DNA of 64,000 nucleotides from Solitalea longa (GCF_002920915.1 NZ_PQVF01000012.1:287-64286), one strand, 5' to 3'; shown: positions 1-7,457, counted from the first letter of the stretch. Notes: generated by a model not told the origin, from the letters alone. Translations and numbers: made by a program.

Positions 1-21
1 TACCAGCTGAGCTACGGAATC
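1..21 (-). tRNA. tRNA-Lys, 5' part only (cut by window edge)
   Basis: The first 21 bases are the reverse complement of the acceptor 5' strand, D-stem and D-loop of a tRNA. They are identical to the same part of the intact tRNA-Lys at 65-137. The anticodon lies outside the window, so the lysine identity is inferred from the identity of this segment and the tandem position. Confidence 0.75.
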
Positions 22-64
22 ATTGTTACCTTTATTTGAAACTGTGTAACTTTTCAGTTTTTAG

Positions 65-137
65 TGATCCCGCTGGGATTCGAACCCAGGACCCATACAT
101 TAAAAGTGTATTGCTCTACCAGCTGAGCTACGGAATC
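65..137 (-). tRNA. tRNA-Lys (anticodon TTT)
   Basis: The minus strand folds into a standard 73-nt cloverleaf. It has a 7-bp acceptor stem (GATTCCG with CGGGATC, one G-T pair), a GCTC/GAGC D-stem, a 5-bp anticodon stem ATACA/TGTAT around loop CTTTTAA, and a CTGGG/CCCAG T-stem around TTCGAAT. The anticodon TTT reads lysine codons. The discriminator base is A, and CCA is not encoded, which is normal in this phylum. It is the only complete tRNA in the window and sits between a cut copy and a decayed copy in the same orientation. Confidence 0.96.
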
Positions 138-147
138 TAATGTTTTT

Positions 148-213
148 GATTCTTTCTTTCCGCCAGGACCCTCCCGATAAATCGGGATGCTCTACCAGCT
201 GAGCTACGGAATC
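148..213 (-). pseudogene. decayed tRNA-Lys copy with replaced anticodon arm
   Basis: The 5' 26 nt (acceptor strand, D-arm) match the intact neighbour exactly. The 17-nt anticodon arm is then replaced by the perfect palindrome TCCCGATTTATCGGGA (172-187). A shared stretch GGGTCCTGG follows, and after it similarity ends, so there is no T-arm. A GAATC at 148-152 could still pair with the first five acceptor bases, but a normal cloverleaf cannot form. The palindrome resembles short intergenic palindromes common in Bacteroidota. I read this as a tRNA pseudogene. Confidence 0.75.
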
Positions 214-329
214 TTTTCCCTGTTTAAACCATCTCTAGGGCGGTCTGTTTTGGGACTGCAAATATACAGGCTTTGATTAGTTTTGCAAACTAAATATTCA
301 GCTTTTTTTAAATTAAAATTAACTGCCTG

Positions 330-1451
330 TTATTCAGGAAAAATAAATCGATATGTAGCATGAGTTTTAGATCGGGTTGCCCCCAATGCAGCATGAATAG
401 CCTGCATTTTAGTGTTAAAATCACCTACCCATGATAGTTCCGCTTCGGTATAATGATTTTGCGGCAAAACATAAAACTGAAGTTTTCGAAACAATGCAGA
501 TTCAAGGCCGTGTTTCTGATAAGCTTGTTTGGTTCCCATCACCACCACTCGAATTCGATCCATTTTACCTCTCCATTTATAGTAAACAAATTTTAGCTTA
601 CCCCAAAGGTTAAGCTTGCCGTTCAGGTGCTTAATTATTTGGTTGGCGTCTGGTAAACAAACAATGAATGAAGCTGGTTCATTATTAATGTAGGCAAACC
701 AAATCAACTGCTCATCCATTATGGGTTTCATTTTTTCAAAACTATCCAATAAGATCTCTTTCGAAATCGGAACAAAGTTTTCAAAATCCTGCCAGGCATC
801 ATTATAGATCTCCTCAAAATCGGCTGCAAACTTATCAAACTTGTTTACGGTTAAATATTCAAATGAATAGCCCGGCTTAGCAATTACCCAGTCTGCGATT
901 TTTTCTACCCGTGCAGGAAGAGCAATAGGTATCGTATTAGTGTATTGCTGATAAGCCTGTGTAAACCCGTATGACTCAAAAAACTTTTGATAGTAAGTAG
1001 GATTGTATTGCATACCAAATGAAGGATGCACAAATCCATCGATAAGTAAGCCCCAATAGGTATCGTTTTCGCCAAAGTTGATGGGGCCATCCATCGCTTT
1101 CATTCCACGTTGAGCAAGCCAATCTTTACAGGTATTAAATAGCAGGAATGCAGCTTCTTTATTGTCGATACATTCAAAAAATCCCATTCCTCCGGTTGGA
1201 TGCTCAGATTGATATGCTTTCTTCTGATTAATAAACGCTGCCACACGACCTATAAGATTACCATTGTTATCTTTTAAAACCCATCTGGTAGCTTCTCCGA
1301 AAGAGTGAAAATTATTGCGTTTAGGGTCAAAAATAGATTCAATATCACTATCGAGTGGTCTAACCCAAACAGGATCTTTCTTGTTAATAATTACTGCAAC
1401 TTCCAGAAATTCCTTTTTCGTTTTGGCGTCTTTAACCTCAATAATAGTCAT
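330..1451 (-). CDS. GNAT-family N-acetyltransferase-like protein (YghO type)
   Basis: A 373-residue cytoplasmic protein without signal peptide. It resembles the long GNAT-related family that includes E. coli YghO: an N-terminal region with the NKKDPVWVRPLDSDIE-like segment, a central conserved FGENDTYWGLLIDGF segment (around residues 126-140), and a C-terminal acetyltransferase-like half containing a KHGLESALF segment near residue 315. Acetyl-CoA binding is expected from the family; the substrate is unknown. The ATG at 1451 follows a -7 box (1469-1476) by a short leader. It is transcribed alone, divergently from the thioredoxin-fold gene. Confidence 0.75.
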   Translation of the reverse strand: MTIIEVKDAKTKKEFLEVAVIINKKDPVWVRPLDSDIESIFDPKRNNFHSFGEATRWVLKDNNGNLIGRVAAFINQKKAYQSEHPTGGMGFFECIDNKEAAFLLFNTCKDWLAQRGMKAMDGPINFGENDTYWGLLIDGFVHPSFGMQYNPTYYQKFFESYGFTQAYQQYTNTIPIALPARVEKIADWVIAKPGYSFEYLTVNKFDKFAADFEEIYNDAWQDFENFVPISKEILLDSFEKMKPIMDEQLIWFAYINNEPASFIVCLPDANQIIKHLNGKLNLWGKLKFVYYKWRGKMDRIRVVVMGTKQAYQKHGLESALFRKLQFYVLPQNHYTEAELSWVGDFNTKMQAIHAALGATRSKTHATYRFIFPE

Positions 1452-1468
1452 ATAAAAATTTTAGTGTC

Positions 1469-1476
1469 CAAAAATA
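1469..1476 (-). promoter_or_regulatory. Bacteroidota -7 promoter box for the YghO-like gene
   Basis: On the minus strand the sequence reads TATTTTTG, a full match to TAnnTTTG, and lies 17 nt before the ATG at 1451. No clear -33 TTTG is seen at the usual spacing. Confidence 0.5.
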
Positions 1477-1539
1477 TAAAATTGCTTGTGGCTTAGTTAA
1501 AAAAACAGAGATTTGTCGAAATAACCATTCAATAATCTT

Positions 1540-2061
1540 ATGATAATAGGCGACAAACTTCCGGCATTTAACCTTAAGGGAGTAGACGGAGAAATGAGCA
1601 ATCAGTATGCATATGCTGATAGATATGCGTTGTTGGTAGTATTTACGAATAATAGCTGCCCGGTAGCTGTAGCATATCGCAATCGGATTAAAAATATGCT
1701 TAAGCGTTATGAAGAGGATAATTTGGGTATCATTCGAATCAACTCGACAACAAAAAACAGTGAAGCTGAATCGTTGGAAGAGATGAAAAAAATGTATGAT
1801 GAATTAAAACTCCCTCATTTGTATTTAATGGACGAGGATCAAACGGTGGCTAAGGCATTTGGTGCTACTAAAGTTCCCGAAGCATTTTTATTTAACTCAA
1901 AAAGAGAGTTGGTTTATAAAGGTGCAATAGATGATAGTTGGGAAAATGAAAATATGGTTACCAGGGTCTACCTGGAAGATGCCATTGAATCAGCACTGGA
2001 CGGCATTGACGTAGATTATCCGGAAATCGATCCAATTGGGTGCGATATCATATTAAGTTAA
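1540..2061 (+). CDS. thioredoxin-fold protein, AhpC/TSA-like, single active-site Cys
   Basis: A 173-residue cytoplasmic protein of the thioredoxin/AhpC-TSA superfamily. The N-terminus (GDKLPAFNLKGVDG) and the strand LLVVFTNNSCPVAVAYRNR fit the 'thioredoxin family protein' group whose usual motif is CNHCPY. Here the first cysteine is Asn, so only Cys in NNSCP remains. A cis-Pro segment (TKVPEAFLF) and a C-terminal PIGCDI motif, typical of the group, follow. It may act as a one-cysteine peroxidase or thiol protein, possibly with the C-terminal cysteine as partner; this is inference. A terminator lies about 60 nt downstream. Confidence 0.8.
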   Translation: MIIGDKLPAFNLKGVDGEMSNQYAYADRYALLVVFTNNSCPVAVAYRNRIKNMLKRYEEDNLGIIRINSTTKNSEAESLEEMKKMYDELKLPHLYLMDEDQTVAKAFGATKVPEAFLFNSKRELVYKGAIDDSWENENMVTRVYLEDAIESALDGIDVDYPEIDPIGCDIILS

Positions 2062-2123
2062 ACGTTGGATATCAACTATAGCTTGACTTACTTGGGTTGC
2101 TAAGATTGGAGTTCCAGTATAAT

Positions 2124-2159
2124 AAAAAAGGTTGTCAGAATCATTTGGCAACCTTTTTT
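2124..2159 (+). terminator. Rho-independent terminator after the thioredoxin-fold gene
   Basis: An 11-bp perfect stem AAAAAAGGTTG / CAACCTTTTTT with a 14-nt loop ends in a run of T. The symmetrical A and T flanks would let it work on both strands. Confidence 0.85.
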
Positions 2160-2218
2160 GTTTAGCTAATCTATATAAAACCTAATTACCGGATGGTTTA
2201 GGTTTAAATTTCATAACT

Positions 2219-2256
2219 AAAAGAGCTTCAATCATTAAATAGATTGAAGCTCTTTT
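2219..2256 (-). terminator. terminator of lipoprotein gene A
   Basis: A 15-bp perfect stem, AAAAGAGCTTCAATC and its complement, with loop ATTAAATA lies 18 nt past the stop codon of the minus-strand gene ending at 2275. A near-identical hairpin with the same loop recurs at 4291-4328. Confidence 0.85.
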
Positions 2257-2274
2257 TAGATTATTGATTTTCCA

Positions 2275-4164
2275 TTAAAAAGTTATTGTTTTTCCGGATC
2301 CACCTGCCGCAATAAAGTCATTAATTGCTTTTAACTCTGCAGCTGTAAGTGTTGATGGCGCTGTTTTTCCTTGGTACGGAGCATTTACAAAAGGTTCATA
2401 ACTATATTTACAGCCTCCGTCACAATCAGATAACGATCCTGTATAACTGGTTTCTGTGCGGTCAATGGTAGTTAATTTTTCATTCCGAGCCACATATAAG
2501 GGTCCGAATTCAAATTTTTTTAGAATGTTATTACCTAAGATATACTCCCATCCTCCTCCTCCAAAAGTAAGTTGGGGATCTCTTATGTCTGCAACCCACA
2601 AACTTCCAATTATATTGGGTATTCCGGGCAGGATGCTCTTTGCATAAAAAACGGAGTTGTAACCAAGGGTTTTCTCGTTATAATAAAAATATACATAGAA
2701 AGATCCCTTTTTGCCTAAATCAGGTCCTCCTTGTATCAGACTCAAAGCAGAAGGCATTGCCAATGTATAGTCACCAGCATACCAACCCAAACCATCTTTG
2801 GGTTCATATTTCGCCGTAATTTTTTTTCGATTGGAGATACCCATTGCCGGGTAGCTGTATACAACATCAAAAGTAAAAGTATGTATATCTTTAACGTTAC
2901 CAGTAGCTGTAATTTTCAAGATATCTGCCACTGTGGTATAAGTTATTTTGATTTCAGGGTCAGAAACATTTTCAATTTTGATAAGATTGGCCGGGCTATT
3001 ACGAGTTTCCTCAGTTGGCGTTGTGGCTATACCGCTGGCAAGTTCAATCAATTTTGGATCACCCGAAAACCATGATTTAATTCTGTTTACGGCTTTAACC
3101 ACCCCATTATAGATGGATGTGGCTTTATTGGTAACCAACACAATATTTCTAAAAAATGCATTTGTGCTCTTTTCATCAGCAATTGAAACACCTTGATAGG
3201 CAGAGCTTACATTAAAAGAACGTTGAACACCTGTTTGAAAAACAAATTCAGGTTCTGCCGTAGTAACCGCTTCAGCCGTTTTTGTGTTGCTGTTTTGTCC
3301 GCTTAAGAGGATTTTAAGATTGATTACTTGCTTATTCTGTCCATTGTAAGCAAATAATACTTTCTTATAATCCAACGCTTTTTTGAAGGTGTAAAAAGAA
3401 GCTCCTAAGCCAGCAAGTCCCAGTACTTGTGTATAACCCGTAGGAGCAGCAATTGCCTCTGCAGAAAGGGCCAAAAGAGCCATCGACTCAGTTGCAAGCC
3501 CTACATAAGCAATAACCCCTGCACGATATTCCTGATCACTGTTGAATTTTGCAGGCACATCAATACCTAATCCATTGGTGCTTTTGGTATGAATTGCCTG
3601 TTCCGAAATATCAGGCATGTCAAAGTTTAATTTTTGAAGAACAAAAGCCAGTTCCTTCTTTTCTGTATCAGTTAAAGCTGCATATTTAGCCTTAAAAGTT
3701 TCTTTAAATACGGTTAAGGTATTGGCATCTTCAGTGCTTGAAACATCGGTAATGGCATCATCAAGTTGAGCCAAATAAGCATCTTTAACCTGGTCGGGAT
3801 TGGTAATAGGTGAATAAGCTGAAATAGTTAAGGTCGGTTTCTCCTTAGCTCCAACAATAGAAAAGTCTAAATTCAACTGACCTGAAGGAATAACGGGAAC
3901 TAAAAATGCAGCTGTTGTATCATCAATTTTAGTTAAGGTGACTTTTTTCTCCCCAATCAACATTTCCCATGATGATTTATCTTTTGGTAGTTCATAGTTT
4001 ACTTTTACCAGGTCTCCAGGAGTAACAGTGGTTTTATCAAGTACTAAAATGTTTTCTTTTGGTATTGCAGGGTCAGAATCTCCCTTTTTACATGCAATGG
4101 GTAAGAAAAGAATAAATATGATGACGAGAGAGCAAAGCTTGAATGAAAGTAAGTTTTTTTGCAT
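2275..4164 (-). CDS. large lipoprotein of unknown function, paralogue A
   Basis: A 629-residue predicted lipoprotein: a short basic/hydrophobic signal ends in the lipobox PIAC (Cys at about 25), followed by KKGDSD. Residues about 38-115 look like an IPT/Ig-like beta domain (ILVLDKTTVTPGDLVKVNY). A mostly helical middle follows, with two hydrophobic stretches near residues 215-260 that could be membrane-active or buried helices. A second Ig-like region (about 395-455) ends at KKITAK. The last ~170 residues (starting GLGWYAGDYTL) contain an aromatic/Gly-rich domain and an ELKAINDFIAAG tail. The first ~455 residues are closely similar to the adjacent gene at 4586-6280, while the C-termini are unrelated. 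The function is not recognised; an outer-membrane or periplasm-facing location is inferred. Confidence 0.8.
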   Translation of the reverse strand: MQKNLLSFKLCSLVIIFILFLPIACKKGDSDPAIPKENILVLDKTTVTPGDLVKVNYELPKDKSSWEMLIGEKKVTLTKIDDTTAAFLVPVIPSGQLNLDFSIVGAKEKPTLTISAYSPITNPDQVKDAYLAQLDDAITDVSSTEDANTLTVFKETFKAKYAALTDTEKKELAFVLQKLNFDMPDISEQAIHTKSTNGLGIDVPAKFNSDQEYRAGVIAYVGLATESMALLALSAEAIAAPTGYTQVLGLAGLGASFYTFKKALDYKKVLFAYNGQNKQVINLKILLSGQNSNTKTAEAVTTAEPEFVFQTGVQRSFNVSSAYQGVSIADEKSTNAFFRNIVLVTNKATSIYNGVVKAVNRIKSWFSGDPKLIELASGIATTPTEETRNSPANLIKIENVSDPEIKITYTTVADILKITATGNVKDIHTFTFDVVYSYPAMGISNRKKITAKYEPKDGLGWYAGDYTLAMPSALSLIQGGPDLGKKGSFYVYFYYNEKTLGYNSVFYAKSILPGIPNIIGSLWVADIRDPQLTFGGGGWEYILGNNILKKFEFGPLYVARNEKLTTIDRTETSYTGSLSDCDGGCKYSYEPFVNAPYQGKTAPSTLTAAELKAINDFIAAGGSGKTITF

Positions 4165-4227
4165 ATCAACAGGTTTATTTTTTAAGTATATCGAGTGGCT
4201 AAAATGGATACAAATATTTGATTACGA

Positions 4228-4247
4228 AATACCTGTTACTAGGTAAA
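4228..4247. promoter_or_regulatory. operator-like inverted repeat upstream of lipoprotein A
   Basis: The sequence AATACC-N8-GGTAAA lies about 65 nt before the start of the gene at 4164. An equivalent AATACC-N8-GGTATT lies at the same place before paralogue B (6346-6365). Shared spacing and position, with partly different bases between, suggest a conserved binding site. The binding protein is unknown. Confidence 0.35.
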
Positions 4248-4290
4248 TTGTAAAATATTTAAAATAGGACTGTTTAGTCAGTCTGTAAGA

Positions 4291-4328
4291 AAAAGAGCTT
4301 CGATCATTAAATAGATCGAAGCTCTTTT
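4291..4328 (-). terminator. orphan terminator beside the relic 3' end
   Basis: A 15-bp perfect stem AAAAGAGCTTCGATC with loop ATTAAATA. It is a near copy of the terminator of lipoprotein A (2219-2256) and sits just past the stop codon of the relic tail at 4354-4425. It therefore looks like the original terminator of paralogue B before its 3' end was replaced. Confidence 0.7.
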
Positions 4329-4353
4329 AAGATCATTAATTCATCTGTACCTA

Positions 4354-4425
4354 TTAAATAGTTATTGTAGTTAAACTTCCATTAGCAATAAAGTCATTAA
4401 TTGCATTTAACTCCACAACTTTTGA
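4354..4425 (-). pseudogene. relic C-terminal tail of a lipoprotein-A-like gene
   Basis: The minus strand encodes SKVVELNAINDFIANGSLT-TITI and then a stop. This lines up with the last ~24 residues of lipoprotein A (AAELKAINDFIAAGGSGKTITF). Upstream (higher coordinates) the frame is not continued into the neighbouring gene: paralogue B already ended at 4586, with its own terminator between. I interpret it as the left-over 3' end of paralogue B after domain replacement, or of a third lost copy. Confidence 0.7.
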
Positions 4426-4479
4426 GTCTGCTCGGGTTTTGGGGCATAATTAATGGTTGGTAGTATGAAGAAAAAGAAA

Positions 4480-4515
4480 AAGGGTGACCGGAACTTTGTT
4501 AGGCCGGTCACCCTT
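4480..4515 (-). terminator. terminator of lipoprotein gene B
   Basis: A perfect 12-bp stem, AAGGGTGACCGG and its complement, with a 12-nt loop. On the minus strand it is followed by a T-rich tract and lies about 70 nt past the stop at 4586. It is unlike the terminators of gene A and the relic, in line with a new 3' end for gene B. Confidence 0.8.
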
Positions 4516-4585
4516 CTTTATTTTGGTAGAGGGGTAATTTCTCGTCTCCTCTTTTCGACTATCAATTATTGATGAGTACTATTAA

Positions 4586-6280
4586 TTATTGTCTGGTATA
4601 GGTTTCTAAATAAGAACCATGATTATCCGTGAATCTCAACTTTAAGGTTGTACCTGAAAGTAGAATAACCTGGGCGGATTGCGGACTTCCAATTACGTTT
4701 ACCGATAAATTAAGCGTTCCGTTGTTTAAGGTATAAGTTCCCGAATATTCCGACTCGAGCTGGCAAGCACCATTAAATGGCTTATGAGACTTTCCAACAT
4801 ACGTGTTTTTTGAAGAGTTGAAACTTAACGTATTATTACCACTGCAAGGTGTGATAATGTCCGTTTGATTGCTTTCATCAACTTCAGAGATTAATTTCCA
4901 GGTTCCATTCAAAGAAGGATTATTTAATTTGGCGGTAATTTTTTTCCGTTTGCTAATACCCATTGCCGGGTAGCTGTAAACCACATCAAAGGTAAAGGTT
5001 TGATCTTCTTTAATAGTGCCTGTGGCTGTGATTGTTAAAATGTCTCCGTTCGCTGTTGTACTCAATTTAATGGCTGAATTGGAAACGTTCTCAATTTTAA
5101 TCAGATTGGCAGGGCTGTTTCTAATTTCAGAAGCTGGAGTAGCCGGTATTCCACTTGCAAGTTCAATCAATTTTGGATCTCCCGAAAACCATGATTTAAC
5201 CTTGTTTACCACTTTAACCACCCCATTATAGATGGAAGTTGCTTTATTGGTAACTAAAACTATTTTTCTAAAGAAAGCATTAGTACTCTTTTCATCAGCA
5301 ATTGAAACACCTTGGTAAGCTGAACTAACATTAAATGAACGTTGAACACCAGTTTCAAAAACAATTTCAGGGTCTGCAGTAGTAACTGCTTCAACCACTT
5401 TTGTACTGTTGTTTTGGCCACTTAAAAGGATTTTAAGATTGATTACCTCTTTGTTTTGGCCGTTATACAGGAATAATACCCGTTTATAATCCAGCGCTTT
5501 TTTGAATGTATAAAAAGTAGCCGCTAAGCCTGCGAGGCCTAATGCCTGTGTAAAACCTGTAGGGGCAGCAATTGCTTCAGCAGAAACGGTCAAAAGAGCT
5601 ATTGACTCGGTTACAAGTGCTACATAACCAATTACCCCTGCGCGATACTCCTGATCAGTATCGATTCTTGAAGGCACATCAATTAAATCGTTGGTGCTTT
5701 TACTATGAATTGCCTGTTCTGCAATATCAGGCATATCAAACTTTAATTTTTGAAGAACAAAAGCTAATTCCTTCTTTTCTGTATCAGTTAAAGCTGCATA
5801 TTTAGCCTTAAAAGTTTCTTTAAATACAGTTAAGGTATTGGCATCTTCAATGCTTGAAACATCGGCAATAGCATTGTCAAGTTCAGCTAAATAAGCATCT
5901 TTAACCTGTTCTGGATTGGAAATAGGTGAATATGCTGAAATAGTTAAGTCCGGTTTCTCCTTAGCTCCAACAATAGAAAAGTCTAAATTCAACTGACCTG
6001 AAGGAATAACGGGAACTAAAAATGCAGCTGTTGTATCGTCAATTTTAGTTAAGGTGACGTTCTTTGCTCCAATCAATATCTCCCATGATGATTTATCTTT
6101 TGGTAGTTCATAGTTTACAGTAACCAGATCTCCCGGGGTAACGGTGGTTTTATCAAGAACCAAAATGTTTTCTTTGGGAATTTCCGGGTCGGAATCGCCT
6201 TTTTTACATGCTATAGGTAAGAGGAAAGTAAATAGAAAAACGAGAGAGCTGAGCTTAAATGAAAGTAAGTTTTTTGTCAT
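4586..6280 (-). CDS. large chimeric lipoprotein, paralogue B, with lipocalin-like C-terminus
   Basis: A 564-residue predicted lipoprotein (lipobox PIAC, then KKGDSDP). Up to the segment KKITAK (about residue 455) it parallels paralogue A almost residue for residue: the Ig-like N-terminal domain, the long middle region and the second beta region. After that it switches to a ~105-residue domain beginning LNGTWKLISEVDES and containing YSGTYTLNNGTLNLS. This resembles the lipocalin-like domains often found in Bacteroidota lipoproteins. The function is unknown. The gene lies head-to-tail behind paralogue A, with similar upstream sequence, which points to a tandem duplication that included the promoter. 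Confidence 0.8.
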   Translation of the reverse strand: MTKNLLSFKLSSLVFLFTFLLPIACKKGDSDPEIPKENILVLDKTTVTPGDLVTVNYELPKDKSSWEILIGAKNVTLTKIDDTTAAFLVPVIPSGQLNLDFSIVGAKEKPDLTISAYSPISNPEQVKDAYLAELDNAIADVSSIEDANTLTVFKETFKAKYAALTDTEKKELAFVLQKLKFDMPDIAEQAIHSKSTNDLIDVPSRIDTDQEYRAGVIGYVALVTESIALLTVSAEAIAAPTGFTQALGLAGLAATFYTFKKALDYKRVLFLYNGQNKEVINLKILLSGQNNSTKVVEAVTTADPEIVFETGVQRSFNVSSAYQGVSIADEKSTNAFFRKIVLVTNKATSIYNGVVKVVNKVKSWFSGDPKLIELASGIPATPASEIRNSPANLIKIENVSNSAIKLSTTANGDILTITATGTIKEDQTFTFDVVYSYPAMGISKRKKITAKLNNPSLNGTWKLISEVDESNQTDIITPCSGNNTLSFNSSKNTYVGKSHKPFNGACQLESEYSGTYTLNNGTLNLSVNVIGSPQSAQVILLSGTTLKLRFTDNHGSYLETYTRQ

Positions 6281-6345
6281 ATTAACAGATTGGTTTATAA
6301 AAGTATATCCAAGGGGCGAAAATGCCTACAAATATTTAATTACGA

Positions 6346-6365
6346 AATACCCATAAGTAGGTATT
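6346..6365. promoter_or_regulatory. operator-like inverted repeat upstream of lipoprotein B
   Basis: AATACC-N8-GGTATT forms a perfect 6-bp inverted repeat about 65 nt before the ATG at 6280. It matches the arrangement before paralogue A (4228-4247). Between it and the gene both copies share TACAAATATTT, whose minus strand AAATATTTG is one base from the -7 consensus. Confidence 0.35.
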
Positions 6366-6472
6366 ATTGTAAAGGGGGTTATTAATAGAAAATTTGTGGT
6401 CAGGAGGATCAAAAAAGAGGGGAGCCCTTGTAAAAGGGGAAGAGTAATATTGGGGTTATTCCCTTTTAATTC

Positions 6473-6501
6473 AAAAGTCCCCAATTTTTTTGGGGACTTT
6501 T
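6473..6501 (-). terminator. terminator of the small acidic protein gene
   Basis: Stem AAAAGTCCCCA / TGGGGACTTTT (11 bp) with a 7-nt T-rich loop lies 18 nt past the stop of the minus-strand gene ending at 6519. Confidence 0.85.
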
Positions 6502-6518
6502 ATGTTTATGAAATAAGG

Positions 6519-6731
6519 TTAAAATCTGTCGTCGTCTTCAAACTCATCAATATCATCGAACGATCCGAAATCATCCATAGGCATTCCCATGTCATCATCA
6601 TCATCGTCATCTAAAAAACGATTTTTAACGTTTTTGGCATCTTTAGGATTAAGAGGCTTCATACTTTTCTTCGGATCCTCTGTTGCACTTTTGCCGCTGG
6701 TTTTTTTAATTGGTTTCTTTGGCGTTTTCAT
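6519..6731 (-). CDS. small bipartite basic/acidic protein of unknown function
   Basis: A 70-residue protein with a strongly basic first half (MKTPKKPIKKTSGK...) and a very acidic second half. The acidic half contains seven consecutive Asp followed by MGMPMDD and ends EFEDDDRF. No signal peptide, membrane segment or known domain is visible. The tidy terminator, the ATG start and a charge pattern unlikely to be accidental support a real gene. Proteins of this kind occur next to scpB in related organisms as far as I recall, but I assign no function. A nucleic-acid or partner-binding role is only a guess. Confidence 0.65.
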   Translation of the reverse strand: MKTPKKPIKKTSGKSATEDPKKSMKPLNPKDAKNVKNRFLDDDDDDDMGMPMDDFGSFDDIDEFEDDDRF

Positions 6732-6876
6732 TTACCTCTTCAAATTTAAATTTTCTACTAATAGATTCTTGGTTTAGATTTACTAGGTTATGGCTTATTT
6801 TTCTAGTTGTTTATTTCTTTAAATTCTATTTATGCAAAATTAAAAAGTTTTTAAATTCTAAAAAGCAGGTAAGAAA

Positions 6877-7443
6877 TTAATTTTCCACCTGTTCTCCAAT
6901 TTCGCTTCCGTTAGTGGCCTGTATATCTTTTAATTGCGGCAAATCATTCAATGAATTCAAGCTAAAGTAATCCATAAATAACTTGCTGGTGGTATATAGT
7001 AGCGGCCGACCCGGAGCATCACTTTTACCTGCAATGGTAATTAATTCTTTTTCCAGCAGTTTTTGTACACTGTAATCGCAATTTACTCCTCTAATTTGTT
7101 CAATTTCTGATTTGGTTATCGGCTGTTTGTAGGCAATAATAGCCAACGTTTCCATGGCGGCTGCCGATAATTTCTTTTTATTTCGATGTTGAATCAATGA
7201 GCTTACTGTTGGCGCAAACCTTTTTTTGGTCATAAACTGATAACCACCACTGAGTGCCACTAATTCAAAAAAATGTTCTTCTCCTTCGTATTTTTTGCTG
7301 ATGGATTCAATGGTCTCATCAACCAGGTCACTGTTAACCTCCTGTTCGCTCACATTGCTTAAGCAAGCAATGATTTCGGACGTAGTTATGCTTTGTTCCG
7401 AAGCAAATATCAGGGCTTCAATATGTTGTTGAATCATCTCCAT
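6877..7443 (-). CDS. scpB: segregation and condensation protein B (ScpB)
   Basis: A protein of 188 residues from the ATG at 7443 (MEMIQQHIEALIFASEQ). ScpB is the winged-helix subunit of the SMC-ScpA-ScpB condensin that compacts and segregates the chromosome. The first winged helix spans about residues 1-85. The second, about 95-165, holds the family segment AMETLAIIAYKQPITKSEIE and the RGVNCDYSVQKLLE region, followed by GRPLLYTTSKLFMDYF. A longer reading frame starts at a TTG at 7452, but that codon overlaps the -7 box, so the ATG is preferred. scpA is not in the window. Confidence 0.93.
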   Translation of the reverse strand: MEMIQQHIEALIFASEQSITTSEIIACLSNVSEQEVNSDLVDETIESISKKYEGEEHFFELVALSGGYQFMTKKRFAPTVSSLIQHRNKKKLSAAAMETLAIIAYKQPITKSEIEQIRGVNCDYSVQKLLEKELITIAGKSDAPGRPLLYTTSKLFMDYFSLNSLNDLPQLKDIQATNGSEIGEQVEN

Positions 7444-7449
7444 CTTTCG

Positions 7450-7457
7450 CAAAAATA
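7450..7457 (-). promoter_or_regulatory. -7 promoter box of scpB, possibly leaderless
   Basis: The minus strand reads TATTTTTG, then six bases, then ATG (7443). In Bacteroidota transcription starts roughly 5-7 nt after this box, so the mRNA would have almost no 5' leader. Confidence 0.5.

Noticed and set aside
6396-6614. Plus-strand 72-codon frame overlapping the small acidic gene.
   Set aside because: It crosses the terminator at 6473-6501 and has no coding features; the minus-strand gene explains the region better.
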